Made by a program: the position numbers and the translations under genes
Part shown: positions 1-8,746 of the stretch, piece by piece
Position numbering within the stretch: the stretch's first letter is position 1
How the letters are laid out: every line of letters begins with the position of its first letter
Notes under the pieces: model-generated
Seen by the model: only the letters and a program-made list of their open reading frames with translations
Told to the model about the DNA's origin: nothing
Database searches by the model: none
DNA from: an uncultured Verrucomicrobia subdivision 3 bacterium
GTDB taxonomy: Bacteria; Verrucomicrobiota; Verrucomicrobiia; Limisphaerales; UBA11358
DNA length: 35,820 nucleotides
Assembly (NCBI GenBank): GCA_903936645.1
Contig: CAIZWI010000280.1
Span: 1 to 35,820 of the forward strand
Direction of reading: 5' to 3'

Positions 1-1073
1 ACGGAGTTTTCCGTCGCCAGTAGTTCAAAAACCCGTTCACTTGCCGCCCGGGCTTGGTGGATTTGGTTGTGCAACCGGGTAAAGGCTTTAATGGGGGGAT
101 AAATCGCCACGATGCCCACAATAAAAGTCAAAAAATCCGTGGCGGAAGGGCGTTCGCTGGGTTTCAAAAAACAATGCATATAGAGAAACACCAGGGCGAT
201 GCCCGCCCCGCCAAAAAATTCCATGAGCTGGCTGGGAATTTCATTGGCCCGCACCACCCGCAGCAGCTGGCTGACATATTTGCGGGTGGTGGCCCGAAAT
301 TGTTCGCTGACGGTTTCTTCCAGATTATAAGCCTTGATCACCCGGGTGCCAGTGAAGGATTCGTGCATGAGATTCGTCAGCTCGGCATTGTATTCCTGCA
401 CCGCCCGGGCGGACTTGCGGACTTTCCGGCCAAAAATGACGATGGGGATGATGCAAACCGGAAAAACAATCACGGACACCAGCGTCAGGGTCGGCTGCAT
501 GGCCAGTTGATAGGTAATAATGCAAACAATCGTCACCGGATCTTTGACCATGGACCCAAACGAACTGCCCACGATGCCGTACAGTACCTGGGTGTCATTG
601 GTGATGCGCGCAATCAAGTCGCCCGTGCTGTTTTTGTTAAAAAATCCCAGCGATAAATTTTGCAGGTGGCTAAAGAGTTTGGTCCGAATGTCCGCAATGG
701 CATGCATGGCCGACCAGTTCGTGAGGTAAATGCTTAAGTACGCAAGACTTACCCGCAGGAACATCACGGCGGGAATGGCCCCAATCACGAGGGTCCAAAA
801 CCATACCGCGGGAGTTTTGGGCACATAGATTTCCTGGAAGAAGGCGGCCAGACCGTGGGCTTGCGGGGCCAGCCAGGGATGGGCGTGGGCCAGTCTCTCC
901 AATTTTTCATGGTAATGGGTCTGGCCGGAAAACACCAAATCCATGACCACTTGCAAAACGCCCAGCAGTAATCCCTGAGTCAGCCCATAAAAAACACCGC
1001 ACAACAGGCCCAGGTAAAAACGTCCGCGATAGGGCCGGACAAAGCCCCAGATTTGGCGCAGAAAATAAATCAT
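1..1073 (-). CDS. ABC exporter, transmembrane half (3' truncated by window edge)
   Basis: The minus-strand frame opens at the ATG at 1071-1073 (MIYFLRQIWGFVRPYRGRF) and stays open to the window edge, giving about 357 residues. It reads as the membrane domain of a type I ABC exporter of the MsbA/multidrug class. Hydrophobic helices occur near residues 15-50 and 85-110. They are followed by the typical coupling stretch (NLSLGFFNKNSTGDLIARITNDTQ), a helix pair around 175-205, the conserved MHESFTGTRVIKAYNLEE segment, and a last membrane pair before ERVFELLATENS, where the linker to the ATPase begins. The nucleotide-binding domain must lie outside the window. The substrate cannot be told; lipid, lipid A or drug export are the family norms. 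The gene diverges from the TPR gene at 1248, and an inverted repeat lies 24-53 bp upstream of its start. The family is clear; the role is not. Confidence 0.88.
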   Translation of the reverse strand, partial: MIYFLRQIWGFVRPYRGRFYLGLLCGVFYGLTQGLLLGVLQVVMDLVFSGQTHYHEKLERLAHAHPWLAPQAHGLAAFFQEIYVPKTPAVWFWTLVIGAIPAVMFLRVSLAYLSIYLTNWSAMHAIADIRTKLFSHLQNLSLGFFNKNSTGDLIARITNDTQVLYGIVGSSFGSMVKDPVTIVCIITYQLAMQPTLTLVSVIVFPVCIIPIVIFGRKVRKSARAVQEYNAELTNLMHESFTGTRVIKAYNLEETVSEQFRATTRKYVSQLLRVVRANEIPSQLMEFFGGAGIALVFLYMHCFLKPSERPSATDFLTFIVGIVAIYPPIKAFTRLHNQIHQARAASERVFELLATENS

Positions 1074-1095
1074 GTCGGTGCATTTTTGCCAGATA

Positions 1096-1127
1096 CCGGT
1101 CAAAACAAAAGGATTGTTTTGGTCCGG
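1096..1127. promoter_or_regulatory. Inverted repeat upstream of the ABC exporter
   Basis: CAAAACA (1101-1107) and TGTTTTG (1115-1121) are perfect inverted arms around a 7-base centre. The symmetry extends outward to CCGG on each side (1096-1099 and 1124-1127) with a one-base offset. It sits in the promoter region of the minus-strand exporter. It could be an operator or an RNA hairpin in the exporter leader; no direct evidence separates the two. Confidence 0.35.
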
Positions 1128-1247
1128 CGGCGCGGGGCCACCCCCAAGGGCGTACCCAGTCCCTGGCTCAGGATTCACCAGCGATAATTTGAGTGGCAAC
1201 CCTGGGAACGGGCTTCCCACCGGCGGGGGTTCCGGGCAAAATGAGGC

Positions 1248-1754
1248 ATGGTCGACCCCATTGAACCACCCGCCAGTCATTATTTGCTGGCGGCCCAGGG
1301 CTGGACGGAGCTGGGCAATTTTCAAGAAGCGGAAGCCGAATTGCGGCAAATCCCCGCCGAGTTGCGGACCCACCCGCATGTGCTGACGGTGCGCTATGAG
1401 TTGTACGCCCGCACCGCCCGCTGGGAACTAGCCGCCGAGGTGGCGGCCGTGCTGGTGGAAGGGCATTCCCGGCAGGCGGGGGCGTGGATTTCGCTGGCCT
1501 ATGCGGTGCGACGCAAACCAAACGGGGGCATCCCGGCGGCGCGCGAGATTCTAGTCCGGGCCCAGGCGCTCTTCCCCACAGAAACGGTGATTGCCTATAA
1601 TTTAGCCTGTTATGACTGCCAGTTGGGCGATGAAACCGCCGCCCTGGCCTGGCTGCAACAAGCACTGGTTCTGGGGGGTAAAAAGGAAATTCAGCAAATG
1701 GCCCTGGCCGACCGGGACTTGAAACCGCTCTGGCCACAGATTGCGGCCTGGTAG
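1248..1754 (+). CDS. Small TPR-repeat protein
   Basis: This 168-residue protein is made almost entirely of amphipathic helix pairs with TPR-like spacing. Examples are LLAAQGWTELGNFQEAEAELRQIP near residues 13-36, VRYELYARTARWELAAEVAAVLV near 49-71, and VIAYNLACYDCQLGDETAALAWLQQAL near 117-143. There is no signal peptide or membrane segment, so a cytoplasmic protein-protein interaction role is likely; the partner is unknown. The ATG at 1248 is preceded by GAGG, but only one base away, too close for a normal ribosome site. The gene is divergent from the ABC exporter and is followed by 282 bp without a gene. The family is recognisable, the function is not. Confidence 0.75.
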   Translation: MVDPIEPPASHYLLAAQGWTELGNFQEAEAELRQIPAELRTHPHVLTVRYELYARTARWELAAEVAAVLVEGHSRQAGAWISLAYAVRRKPNGGIPAAREILVRAQALFPTETVIAYNLACYDCQLGDETAALAWLQQALVLGGKKEIQQMALADRDLKPLWPQIAAW

Positions 1755-2036
1755 CCGGATAATTGCCGTACCATGGTGCTGGCGGGCCGGGACTGACCGC
1801 CGGACCGAAGACCGCCCCTTTGCCGGCCGGCCGGCAGGCCAAAATTGCCACCGACCCAAGATGGCCCATCCCCTCGGTCAGGCCCATTCAAAGGGAGTAC
1901 GACGTTTGTCGTATAGGCATTCCCTTGGCATTTGGGTAGTTTTCCACGGTAATCCCATAACTAACAACAACTGAAAAGTCATCAACTCGCGTATTGGCTT
2001 CTAAACTCTTGTCGACAAACATTAACTAAAAACAAC
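1755..2036. other. Promoter region of the giant beta-repeat gene
   Basis: I see no gene in this stretch. It holds the inverted repeat at 1898-1913, followed by GGCATTCCC, and then an AT-rich zone (about 1948-2036) that runs up to the start codon at 2037. There is no Shine-Dalgarno sequence; the last 20 bases before ATG are A-rich. The promoter should lie roughly between 1920 and 1960, with TAATCC around 1950 as a weak candidate -10 element. Confidence 0.5.
1898..1913. promoter_or_regulatory. Inverted-repeat operator, copy 1 (perfect)
   Basis: TACGAC-GTTT-GTCGTA is a perfect six-base dyad. Read as heptamers it is TACGACG-TT-TGTCGTA, the 7-2-7 layout used by NarL-type regulators. It lies 139 bp before the start of the beta-repeat gene and is followed by AGGCATTCC, a tail also seen after copy 2. 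The sequence repeat is observed; its role as a binding site is inferred. Confidence 0.6.
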
Positions 2037-5000
2037 ATGAAGAAACATCACTCAACCATTAAACGATCCAGCTGGCAGGTTGGCCTGGCCAGCTTGCTGG
2101 TGGCCGCCGCCGCCGGGCGCGCGGGCGCGCAAGACATCTGGACTGGTGGCGGTACCGACGCCAACTGGTCCACCGCAGGCAACTGGCAGGCCGGCACGGC
2201 TCCGGCGGCAGGCGACAGCCTCGTGTTCGCCGGCAGCAGCCAAACCACTCCCAACAACGATTTTGCGGCGGACACCCTGTTCAACGGGATTGTCTTCAGC
2301 CCCACCGCGGCTCCCTTCACCCTGACCGGCAACGAAGCCACCCTGACTGGGTTGGTGGAAAACGATACCACGAATCAAATCCAGACCATTAACCTGCCGC
2401 TGGTGCTGAGCGGTGCGGTGACCTTTAACACCTCCAGCAATGATATAACCGGCGCGAACCTGAGTGATGACATCGCCGTGGGCGGCACGGTGAGCGGCGC
2501 GGGTTCCCTCATCAAGATTGGTGATGGCACGCTGTACCTCACGAACAAGACCTACAGTGGCGGCACCACGATCAGCAACGGTCTGGTTTGGGCCGAAAAT
2601 GACAACGGCAGCTTTACCATGGCTGGCGGATCTTACATTGCCGACTACGGCAGTTACTATTCCGGCCCCACCTTTGCCTTCACCGCTGATTCCAGCGTGG
2701 GCACCACCGCCCGCGGCTACGATCGCTATGACTATACGGGCAACATGGGCTCCCCGGGCTTCAAATGGACCGTGATTGGCACGGGCCGCTGGCAGACCAT
2801 CGCCAACAATGAAACGGCGTTCAAGGGCAGTGCCATTGAAATCGCCGCGGGCGCGACCCTCTCCGACGACAAGGCCACCACCTCCTGGGGCGGCGCTTCC
2901 GTTCCGATCACCGTGGATGCCGGCGGCACCCTCGGTAAATATAACGGGACCGTTTTGCCCGTGCCCAATCCGCTCATCCTGAACGGCACCGGCGTCAATA
3001 ATACTGGGGCCTTGGATGCCAATTTCCAAAGCTATCAAAATCCGGCCAACAACTCGCTGGTGGCCGTGTTTACGAACACCATCACGCTCGCCTCGGACAG
3101 CTCCATCGGTGTGCACTACAACACCATGTCGCTGCTTGGGAACATCTCGGGTCCGGGCGCGCTGACCTTGATCGGGCCGGGTCCGCTATTGTTGGGCGGT
3201 TCCAACAGCTATGCGGGTTCCACCACGATTTCGGCGGGCACCCTGCAATTGGGCTCACCCTATGCCCTGCCCGGCACCACGCTGTTTGTTTATAACAATG
3301 GCAAACTGGATGTGAATGGCAACAATGCCACGGCCACGGCCATTTACGACGATGGCCAGGCCCAGGGGGCGATTGACAACAGTTCGGCCACCCCGGCCAC
3401 CCTGACCTTGCTGAATGGCGCGACCTTTACCGGCGCCGTAGGCAATAGTGGCGGCGGGGCGTTGAGCTTGGTCAACGTCGCCGGCACCTCCACCTTCACG
3501 GGCGTGAGCAGCTTCGCGGGCGGCATCTCCGTCCTCGGTGGCAGCTTGGAAAGCTTCATTCCCACCGGCGTGACTGGCACGGGCGGCTTGCTGAACCTGG
3601 CTGACGGCACGATCCTGACCCTGGATTATCGCGTGGCCAATTCTTCCTTGCGGGCCACCGGAGCCACGCTGGCGGGTGCCAGCGCCGGTATTACCCTGAA
3701 CATCAATCTGAACAGTTTTGGCACCCCGGCCAAACCGGTGATCACCGCCACCAACGGCACGGGCGTCCTGAACGCCAGCGGCACGGTGACGATCAACATC
3801 ACCGGCACCGACAACCTCTCCGTGGGCCAGTTCCCGCTGATTAAATACACCACCCACACCGGTTCCGGCGCCTTCGTGCTGGGCACCATCAGCGGCGGTA
3901 TTACGGCGCAGATTGTGACCAATACGGCCAACAAATCCATTGATCTGAAGATCACGGGCGCGCCCATCACCACCTGGGCGGGCACCAAGAACAATCTGTG
4001 GGATTACACGACCACCAACTGGACCTATGCCAGCACCAAAGTCCTGTTTGCGGATAACGCCGCCCTCTTGTTCAACGACACGGCCGCGACCAACATCATC
4101 AACGTGACCACGTCGGTGAACCCTGGCCCGATGCAAGTGGTGACCGCCAAGACCATTACGTTTACGGGCAACGGCCCCTTGAACGGTGGCAATCTGACCA
4201 TGAACGGCACGGGCACCCTGATTTTGGACACGACCAATGCCAGTGCTTATAACAACACGATCATCTCGGCCGGCACGTTGCAAATCGGCAACAATGATGG
4301 CAACGGCTCCCTGGGCGTCGGCACCGTGGATGACGAAGGCATCCTGGTGTTTAATCTGACCAACAATCTGGCCGTGCAGAACCCCATTAGCGGGGCCGGC
4401 ACCGTGGTGAATAACAACACCAATGTGGTGACCCTCTCCGGCGGCAATTCCTACACGGGCGGCACCCTGATCAATCAGGGCGTGGTGAAACAGACGCTGA
4501 CCAACAGTTTGGGGCTGCCCCTGCCGGGCACGCCGGTGGCCACGGTCGCGAGCGGCGCGGCCTTGAATCTCGGCGGCGCCAGCATCTTTGTGACCAATAA
4601 TCCCGTGGTGCTGAATGGTTTCGGCACCGGGGCGGCCAACACCGGAGCCCTCTATAGTGACGCTGGCTGGTCTTACCTCGGCGGCACGGAAATGGGCGCC
4701 AATGCGGTCAGCCTCGCCTCGGACGCCTCGGTGGGCGGTCCGGGCAACTGGTTTGCCATTGGTAACAACGGCGTGAACGGTCTGGCTGGTAATGGCCACA
4801 ACCTGACCAAGGTGGGTGGCGGCGTGCTGGTATTCAAAGCCAGCGCCTCTTCGGCCTTGTCCAGCTTCACCATTGCGGGCGGCGGGGTGTACTTCTACAA
4901 CCGCAATCTCAACTGGCTGGGCACCGCGGCCACGCTGATCTATTCCAACAACGCTTATAGCGACTCCTGGGATCCGAGTAGCTGGACGGGCATCATTGTC

Positions 5001-7616
5001 CCCAACAATATCGTCATCGCCAATAACGGCGGCCAGATTTACGACGACCGCGGACCGTACTACGGCCAGGCCTTCCAAGACACTTACAATGGCAGCGTCA
5101 CCTTGAACGGCAATCTGACCCTGCATTGCACGGCCACCTATGGTGGCGCTCCGAACAACGTGCCGACCTATGCCAAACAAACCTTCAACGGCGGCATCTC
5201 CGGCGTGGGTGGCATTACCGCGACCATCGCGACCGGTGACTCGGTTGTGCTCAACGGCGCGAATACGTACACCGGCCCGACCGTGGTGGTCGGCGGCGCC
5301 ACGGGCGGCAAACTGTCCCTGAGCTCCGCGCAGCAGGGCGGCGGGACTTATACCATCAACGACGCCGGCATCCTGGATGTTCCCGGTCAAAATGGTTACG
5401 TCACGGTGCCCATGGCGGCTTTAAACTTCGGTTCCTCCACCGGGGCGACCCTCAGCCTGTCCCGCGTGACCACGCTCAACCCCACCAATGCGCCGGTAAC
5501 GGCCACCAACCTGGTGCTCTCGGGCGTTAATTCCATCATCGTGGCGGGCGCGGCTTATGCCAATGCCGGCGAATTTCCGTTGATCAAGTACGGCACGATC
5601 AGCGGTTCGCTGGCCAACCTGTCCCTGGGCTCGGCGGGCGCACGGGGCATTCCCGGCTACCTGACCAACAATGTGGCCAATAACTCGATCGACCTGGTGG
5701 TGCCCGGCGGCAGCCCCCTGGTGTGGACCGGCAGTCCCAACAATGGCTGGGACCTCTCCACCACGGCCAACTGGCAGCTCAGCGGCGCGGCCACGGTTTA
5801 CAATCCCGGCGACGCGGTGACGTTTGATGATTCTTCATCCGTTACCAACGTGTACCTGACCACGCCGGTTTCACCGTCCTTGCTGATCGTCAACAATACG
5901 AACAAGTATTACACACTGACCGGCTCCAACATCACCGGCTCCACCGTTCTGCTGAAAGAAGGCACCGGCACCTTGCTGCTGAGCAACGGTCCGAACACCT
6001 TCATTGGCGGCGCGACCATCGTGGGCGGCACCGTCAAGCTGGGCAACGCCGGCTCCTTGAACAACTCCTCCGGTACCGTGGCGGTTTCCGGCAACGGGGT
6101 GCTGGACTTCAACTACCAGAATCCCACCGCGCTGGCCTGCACCATTAGTGGCGCGGGTTTCAACGGCCTGGGCACCCTGGTGGCCAACTACACCAACGCC
6201 GCCTCGGCTTACGGCCCGGGCAGTGTGACCCTCGCGGGGAGTGCCACCATTGGCGGCAGCAACCGTTTCGATATCCGCAGCGGGGCCAACCAGTTAAACT
6301 CGCCTTCGACGAACTACACCCTGACCAAGGTCGGCTCGGGCTACTTCGGCCTGGTCGGCACCACGGTGAGTCCGAACCTGGGTGACATTTCCATTGTCAA
6401 CGGCACGCTCAGCTATCAGACCGGCTCCTCCGGCCTGGGCAACCCGAGCAACAACATCTACATCGGCAACGGCGGCAAGCTGAGTTTCTACCAGGCGGCC
6501 AACCCCCTGAATAAAAACATCATCTGCAGCAACAATGCCGTGATTCAAACCGAAAGCGGCAGTGGCGGTCAAAACAACATCGTGGGCACCATCAACCTGC
6601 TGCCCAGCGCCACCTTGAACATGAACTATGGCAGCGGCGTGCTGAACATCAGCAGCCCGCTCAACATCCCCAGTGGTTGCACCGTGAACAACAACGGCAA
6701 TTATTACGGGACCATCAACTACAGCAACGTGATCAGCGGCTCGGGTACTTTCTATATTCAATACCAGGCCTATGTGAACCTCGCCGCCTCGAACACGTTC
6801 GCCGGCAACATCACCGTGCCGCAGTGCAACTCCGGCGCCGGCTCCCGCCTGAGCTTGCTGGGGAATGGCTCCATCACGCATGTGCCCAGCATTTACATGC
6901 AGGGTATCGCCCCCGGCCAGGCCAGCCCGGGTTATATCAGTGTGGCCAGTCGCGTGGACGGCACGCTGACCTTGAACGCCAACCAGACCCTGCGCGGCGA
7001 CAATGGTTCCTACATTGTCGGCAGTGTGGTGGTCGGTGCGGGCGCCACGCTCACGGCCGGGGCCATTGGTTCGACCAATTACCAGTACATGGGCATTGGC
7101 AACAACCTGACCTTCCAGGCGCAGAGCACGAACATCGCGGACCTCTACAAGAGCGCCACGGTGGTTTCCAACTCGCTGGTCATCGTGACCAATACGCTGA
7201 CCTATGGCGGCACCCTCCGGGTATACACCAACAATGCCGGGGTGGCCCTCGCGGCGGGCGACTCGTTCAAGCTCTTCCGGGCGGGAACGTACGCCGGCAG
7301 CTTTGCCACCATCACGCCGGATCCGGGCCCGGGCCTGATCTGGGACGCTTCCAAACTCGCCGTGAACGGCACGCTGAGCGTCATCGTCAATCCGCTGCCG
7401 TCCACCGGCACGAACATTACGGCCAGTCTCTCTGGCAATCATTTGACCCTCAGCTGGCCGGCCAATTATCAGGGCTGGTTGCTGCAATCGAACTCGGTCT
7501 CCCTGGGCAGCAGCAATAGCTGGTTCACGGTGCCCGGCTCGGCCGCCACCACCCAGCAGGTCATTACGCTTGATCCGACGCAAACGAATGTGTTCTACCG
7601 GATGGTTCATCCCTAA
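2037..7616 (+). CDS. Giant secreted autotransporter-associated beta-strand repeat protein
   Basis: This 1859-residue exported protein has a signal peptide (positive MKKHHSTIKRSS, hydrophobic LASLLVAAAAG, likely cleavage after AGA near residue 31). The rest is low-complexity Gly/Thr/Asn/Ser beta-helix sequence. Passenger-associated repeats of the form GxGTLxLxGxNxYxGGTTIxxGTL occur near residues 154, 371, 722, 786, 1056 and 1307. Three larger modules start with WTGG/WAG/WTG-xxxxNWxxxxNW, near residues 35, 646 and 1228. The second and third are preceded by matching GxFPLIKY...N.ANxSIDL segments. No C-terminal beta-barrel is visible. Instead it ends with LTLSWPANYQGWLLQSN...FYRMVHP, a short domain that resembles other verrucomicrobial secreted proteins and may be a sorting or anchoring tail (inference). 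It probably forms surface or extracellular fibres or binds polysaccharide. The gene is monocistronic, with operator copy 1 upstream and a terminator right after it. Confidence 0.9.
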   Translation: MKKHHSTIKRSSWQVGLASLLVAAAAGRAGAQDIWTGGGTDANWSTAGNWQAGTAPAAGDSLVFAGSSQTTPNNDFAADTLFNGIVFSPTAAPFTLTGNEATLTGLVENDTTNQIQTINLPLVLSGAVTFNTSSNDITGANLSDDIAVGGTVSGAGSLIKIGDGTLYLTNKTYSGGTTISNGLVWAENDNGSFTMAGGSYIADYGSYYSGPTFAFTADSSVGTTARGYDRYDYTGNMGSPGFKWTVIGTGRWQTIANNETAFKGSAIEIAAGATLSDDKATTSWGGASVPITVDAGGTLGKYNGTVLPVPNPLILNGTGVNNTGALDANFQSYQNPANNSLVAVFTNTITLASDSSIGVHYNTMSLLGNISGPGALTLIGPGPLLLGGSNSYAGSTTISAGTLQLGSPYALPGTTLFVYNNGKLDVNGNNATATAIYDDGQAQGAIDNSSATPATLTLLNGATFTGAVGNSGGGALSLVNVAGTSTFTGVSSFAGGISVLGGSLESFIPTGVTGTGGLLNLADGTILTLDYRVANSSLRATGATLAGASAGITLNINLNSFGTPAKPVITATNGTGVLNASGTVTINITGTDNLSVGQFPLIKYTTHTGSGAFVLGTISGGITAQIVTNTANKSIDLKITGAPITTWAGTKNNLWDYTTTNWTYASTKVLFADNAALLFNDTAATNIINVTTSVNPGPMQVVTAKTITFTGNGPLNGGNLTMNGTGTLILDTTNASAYNNTIISAGTLQIGNNDGNGSLGVGTVDDEGILVFNLTNNLAVQNPISGAGTVVNNNTNVVTLSGGNSYTGGTLINQGVVKQTLTNSLGLPLPGTPVATVASGAALNLGGASIFVTNNPVVLNGFGTGAANTGALYSDAGWSYLGGTEMGANAVSLASDASVGGPGNWFAIGNNGVNGLAGNGHNLTKVGGGVLVFKASASSALSSFTIAGGGVYFYNRNLNWLGTAATLIYSNNAYSDSWDPSSWTGIIVPNNIVIANNGGQIYDDRGPYYGQAFQDTYNGSVTLNGNLTLHCTATYGGAPNNVPTYAKQTFNGGISGVGGITATIATGDSVVLNGANTYTGPTVVVGGATGGKLSLSSAQQGGGTYTINDAGILDVPGQNGYVTVPMAALNFGSSTGATLSLSRVTTLNPTNAPVTATNLVLSGVNSIIVAGAAYANAGEFPLIKYGTISGSLANLSLGSAGARGIPGYLTNNVANNSIDLVVPGGSPLVWTGSPNNGWDLSTTANWQLSGAATVYNPGDAVTFDDSSSVTNVYLTTPVSPSLLIVNNTNKYYTLTGSNITGSTVLLKEGTGTLLLSNGPNTFIGGATIVGGTVKLGNAGSLNNSSGTVAVSGNGVLDFNYQNPTALACTISGAGFNGLGTLVANYTNAASAYGPGSVTLAGSATIGGSNRFDIRSGANQLNSPSTNYTLTKVGSGYFGLVGTTVSPNLGDISIVNGTLSYQTGSSGLGNPSNNIYIGNGGKLSFYQAANPLNKNIICSNNAVIQTESGSGGQNNIVGTINLLPSATLNMNYGSGVLNISSPLNIPSGCTVNNNGNYYGTINYSNVISGSGTFYIQYQAYVNLAASNTFAGNITVPQCNSGAGSRLSLLGNGSITHVPSIYMQGIAPGQASPGYISVASRVDGTLTLNANQTLRGDNGSYIVGSVVVGAGATLTAGAIGSTNYQYMGIGNNLTFQAQSTNIADLYKSATVVSNSLVIVTNTLTYGGTLRVYTNNAGVALAAGDSFKLFRAGTYAGSFATITPDPGPGLIWDASKLAVNGTLSVIVNPLPSTGTNITASLSGNHLTLSWPANYQGWLLQSNSVSLGSSNSWFTVPGSAATTQQVITLDPTQTNVFYRMVHP

Positions 7617-7636
7617 GGATTAAATCCTCCCCTCAC

Positions 7637-7672
7637 AGGCTGGCGGTCCTCGGACCGCCAGCCTCTTTTTTT
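7637..7672 (+). terminator. Rho-independent terminator of the beta-repeat gene
   Basis: AGGCTGGCGGTCC (7637-7649) and GGACCGCCAGCCT (7652-7664) form a perfect 13-bp stem around two central bases, followed by CTTTTTTT. It starts 20 bp after the stop codon of the beta-repeat gene. Confidence 0.95.
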
Positions 7673-7749
7673 GTAACATAAAACATCACAAACCAGACTT
7701 GACTTTAATGGAGCAAAGCGGAAAATTATCAACAACCCAATTCAACTAT

Positions 7750-8616
7750 ATGAAAAAAAATCTGCGGCGTGGCCGCGCTTCAGCCTTTACGCTGATCGAA
7801 CTACTGGTGGTTATTGCCATCATTGCCATCTTGGCGGCCATGTTGTTGCCGGCTTTGGCCAAAGCCAAGCAGAAGGCGCAAGGCATCGGTTGTGTGAACA
7901 ACATGAAACAACTGATGATCGGCTGGATCATTTATGCCAATGATAACCGGGGTTCTTTGCCACAAAACGGTGACGAGGGCTATCAGCCCGCATCCCTGCT
8001 GGGAAATCCGGATCCCCAATGGTGCCCCGGCCGCATGGATACCCAAGCCCCGGCTGGTGATCCCACCAACACGGCCTTTATCAAAATTGGCCAGATTTAT
8101 CCGGCTTTAAACAGTGTGGGCGTTTACCGCTGCCCGGCGGACACCAGCACTTACATTAACGGCACGGCCTATGCCATTGGCGGCCGGGGCGATGCCCGGG
8201 TGCGCAGCATGTCGATGAATTCGTGGATCAACCCCGGCGTGAATGATGTCAACATGGACGGCACGGACTATATCATCTACAAAAAAGATTCGGATTTGGT
8301 CCACCCCGGCTCGGCCAATTTGTGGGTTTTCATCGACGAAAATCCCTACAGCATCAACGATGCCTTTTTTCTGGAATTAACCTCGGGCACCACTGGTTCG
8401 CCGGTGGCTTCGGCCTGGACGGATGTTCCCGCCACCTATCACAATGGTGCCGGCGGCATCTCCTTTGCCGATGGTCACGCCCAGATTAAAAAATGGACGG
8501 ATCCGGCGATTACCACCTACCGGCTGACCACCGGTGCCGGCATCAATGCCTTGCCCAGTAAAGACGGCAAAAATGACCTCAACTGGTTTATGAATCTCAC
8601 GACCGCTCACAAATAG
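7750..8616 (+). CDS. Type IV prepilin-like protein with H-X9-DG tail
   Basis: The 288-residue protein begins [12 protein letters not shown] followed by [28 protein letters not shown], the class III signal and N-terminal helix of pseudopilins. Prepilin peptidase should cut before Phe13, leaving the conserved Glu at mature position 5. The globular part ends with THNGAGG-type sequence, H-N9-D-G ([14 protein letters not shown]), the prepilin-associated H-X9-DG motif common in Verrucomicrobiota, Lentisphaerae and Planctomycetes. The ATG at 7750 was preferred to in-frame starts at 7699 and 7708 because it puts a short charged leader before the helix. The protein probably belongs to a type II secretion or pilus-like assembly as a minor pseudopilin; large paralogous sets are usual in this phylum. 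No assembly genes are nearby. Family certain, exact role unknown. Confidence 0.88.
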   Translation: MKKNLRRGRASAFTLIELLVVIAIIAILAAMLLPALAKAKQKAQGIGCVNNMKQLMIGWIIYANDNRGSLPQNGDEGYQPASLLGNPDPQWCPGRMDTQAPAGDPTNTAFIKIGQIYPALNSVGVYRCPADTSTYINGTAYAIGGRGDARVRSMSMNSWINPGVNDVNMDGTDYIIYKKDSDLVHPGSANLWVFIDENPYSINDAFFLELTSGTTGSPVASAWTDVPATYHNGAGGISFADGHAQIKKWTDPAITTYRLTTGAGINALPSKDGKNDLNWFMNLTTAHK

Positions 8617-8650
8617 AGCGTTTGCGATTCAGCGGGGTTTTGGTTTGGTT

Positions 8651-8686
8651 AAGGGGGCGGCCAGGATTCTGGCCGCCCCTTTCCTT
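8651..8686 (+). terminator. Rho-independent terminator of the prepilin gene
   Basis: GGGGCGGCCAG (8654-8664) and CTGGCCGCCCC (8669-8679) form an 11-bp perfect stem with loop GATT. It is preceded by AA and followed by TTTCCTTT, 38 bp past the stop codon. Confidence 0.9.
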
Positions 8687-8707
8687 TGGGCCGGGGGATT
8701 TGCTGGG

Positions 8708-8737
8708 TTGCACCAAAACTTGGTTGTGCGTTAATAT
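8708..8737 (+). promoter_or_regulatory. Possible promoter of the first histidine kinase, nearly leaderless
   Basis: TTGCAC (8708-8713) and TAATAT (8732-8737) stand 18 bp apart. A transcript started 7 bp after the -10 element would begin only about 3 bases before the ATG at 8747, so the mRNA would be leaderless or nearly so. Sequence match is moderate and not tested. Confidence 0.35.
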
Positions 8738-8746
8738 GCCGCTGTA

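Noticed and set aside
3343..5052. Further TACGAC half-sites (about 3344 and 5040)
   Set aside because: They lie inside the beta-repeat coding region and lack the second arm, so they are chance codon matches.
3255..5390. A 711-codon open frame antisense to the giant beta-repeat gene (also 2052-3116 and 6294-7610)
   Set aside because: These frames arise from the Gly/Thr/Asn-rich, GC-biased codons of the sense gene. The translations are Gly/Arg/His/Val mixtures with no domain, and the sense strand has a signal peptide, family repeats and a terminator.
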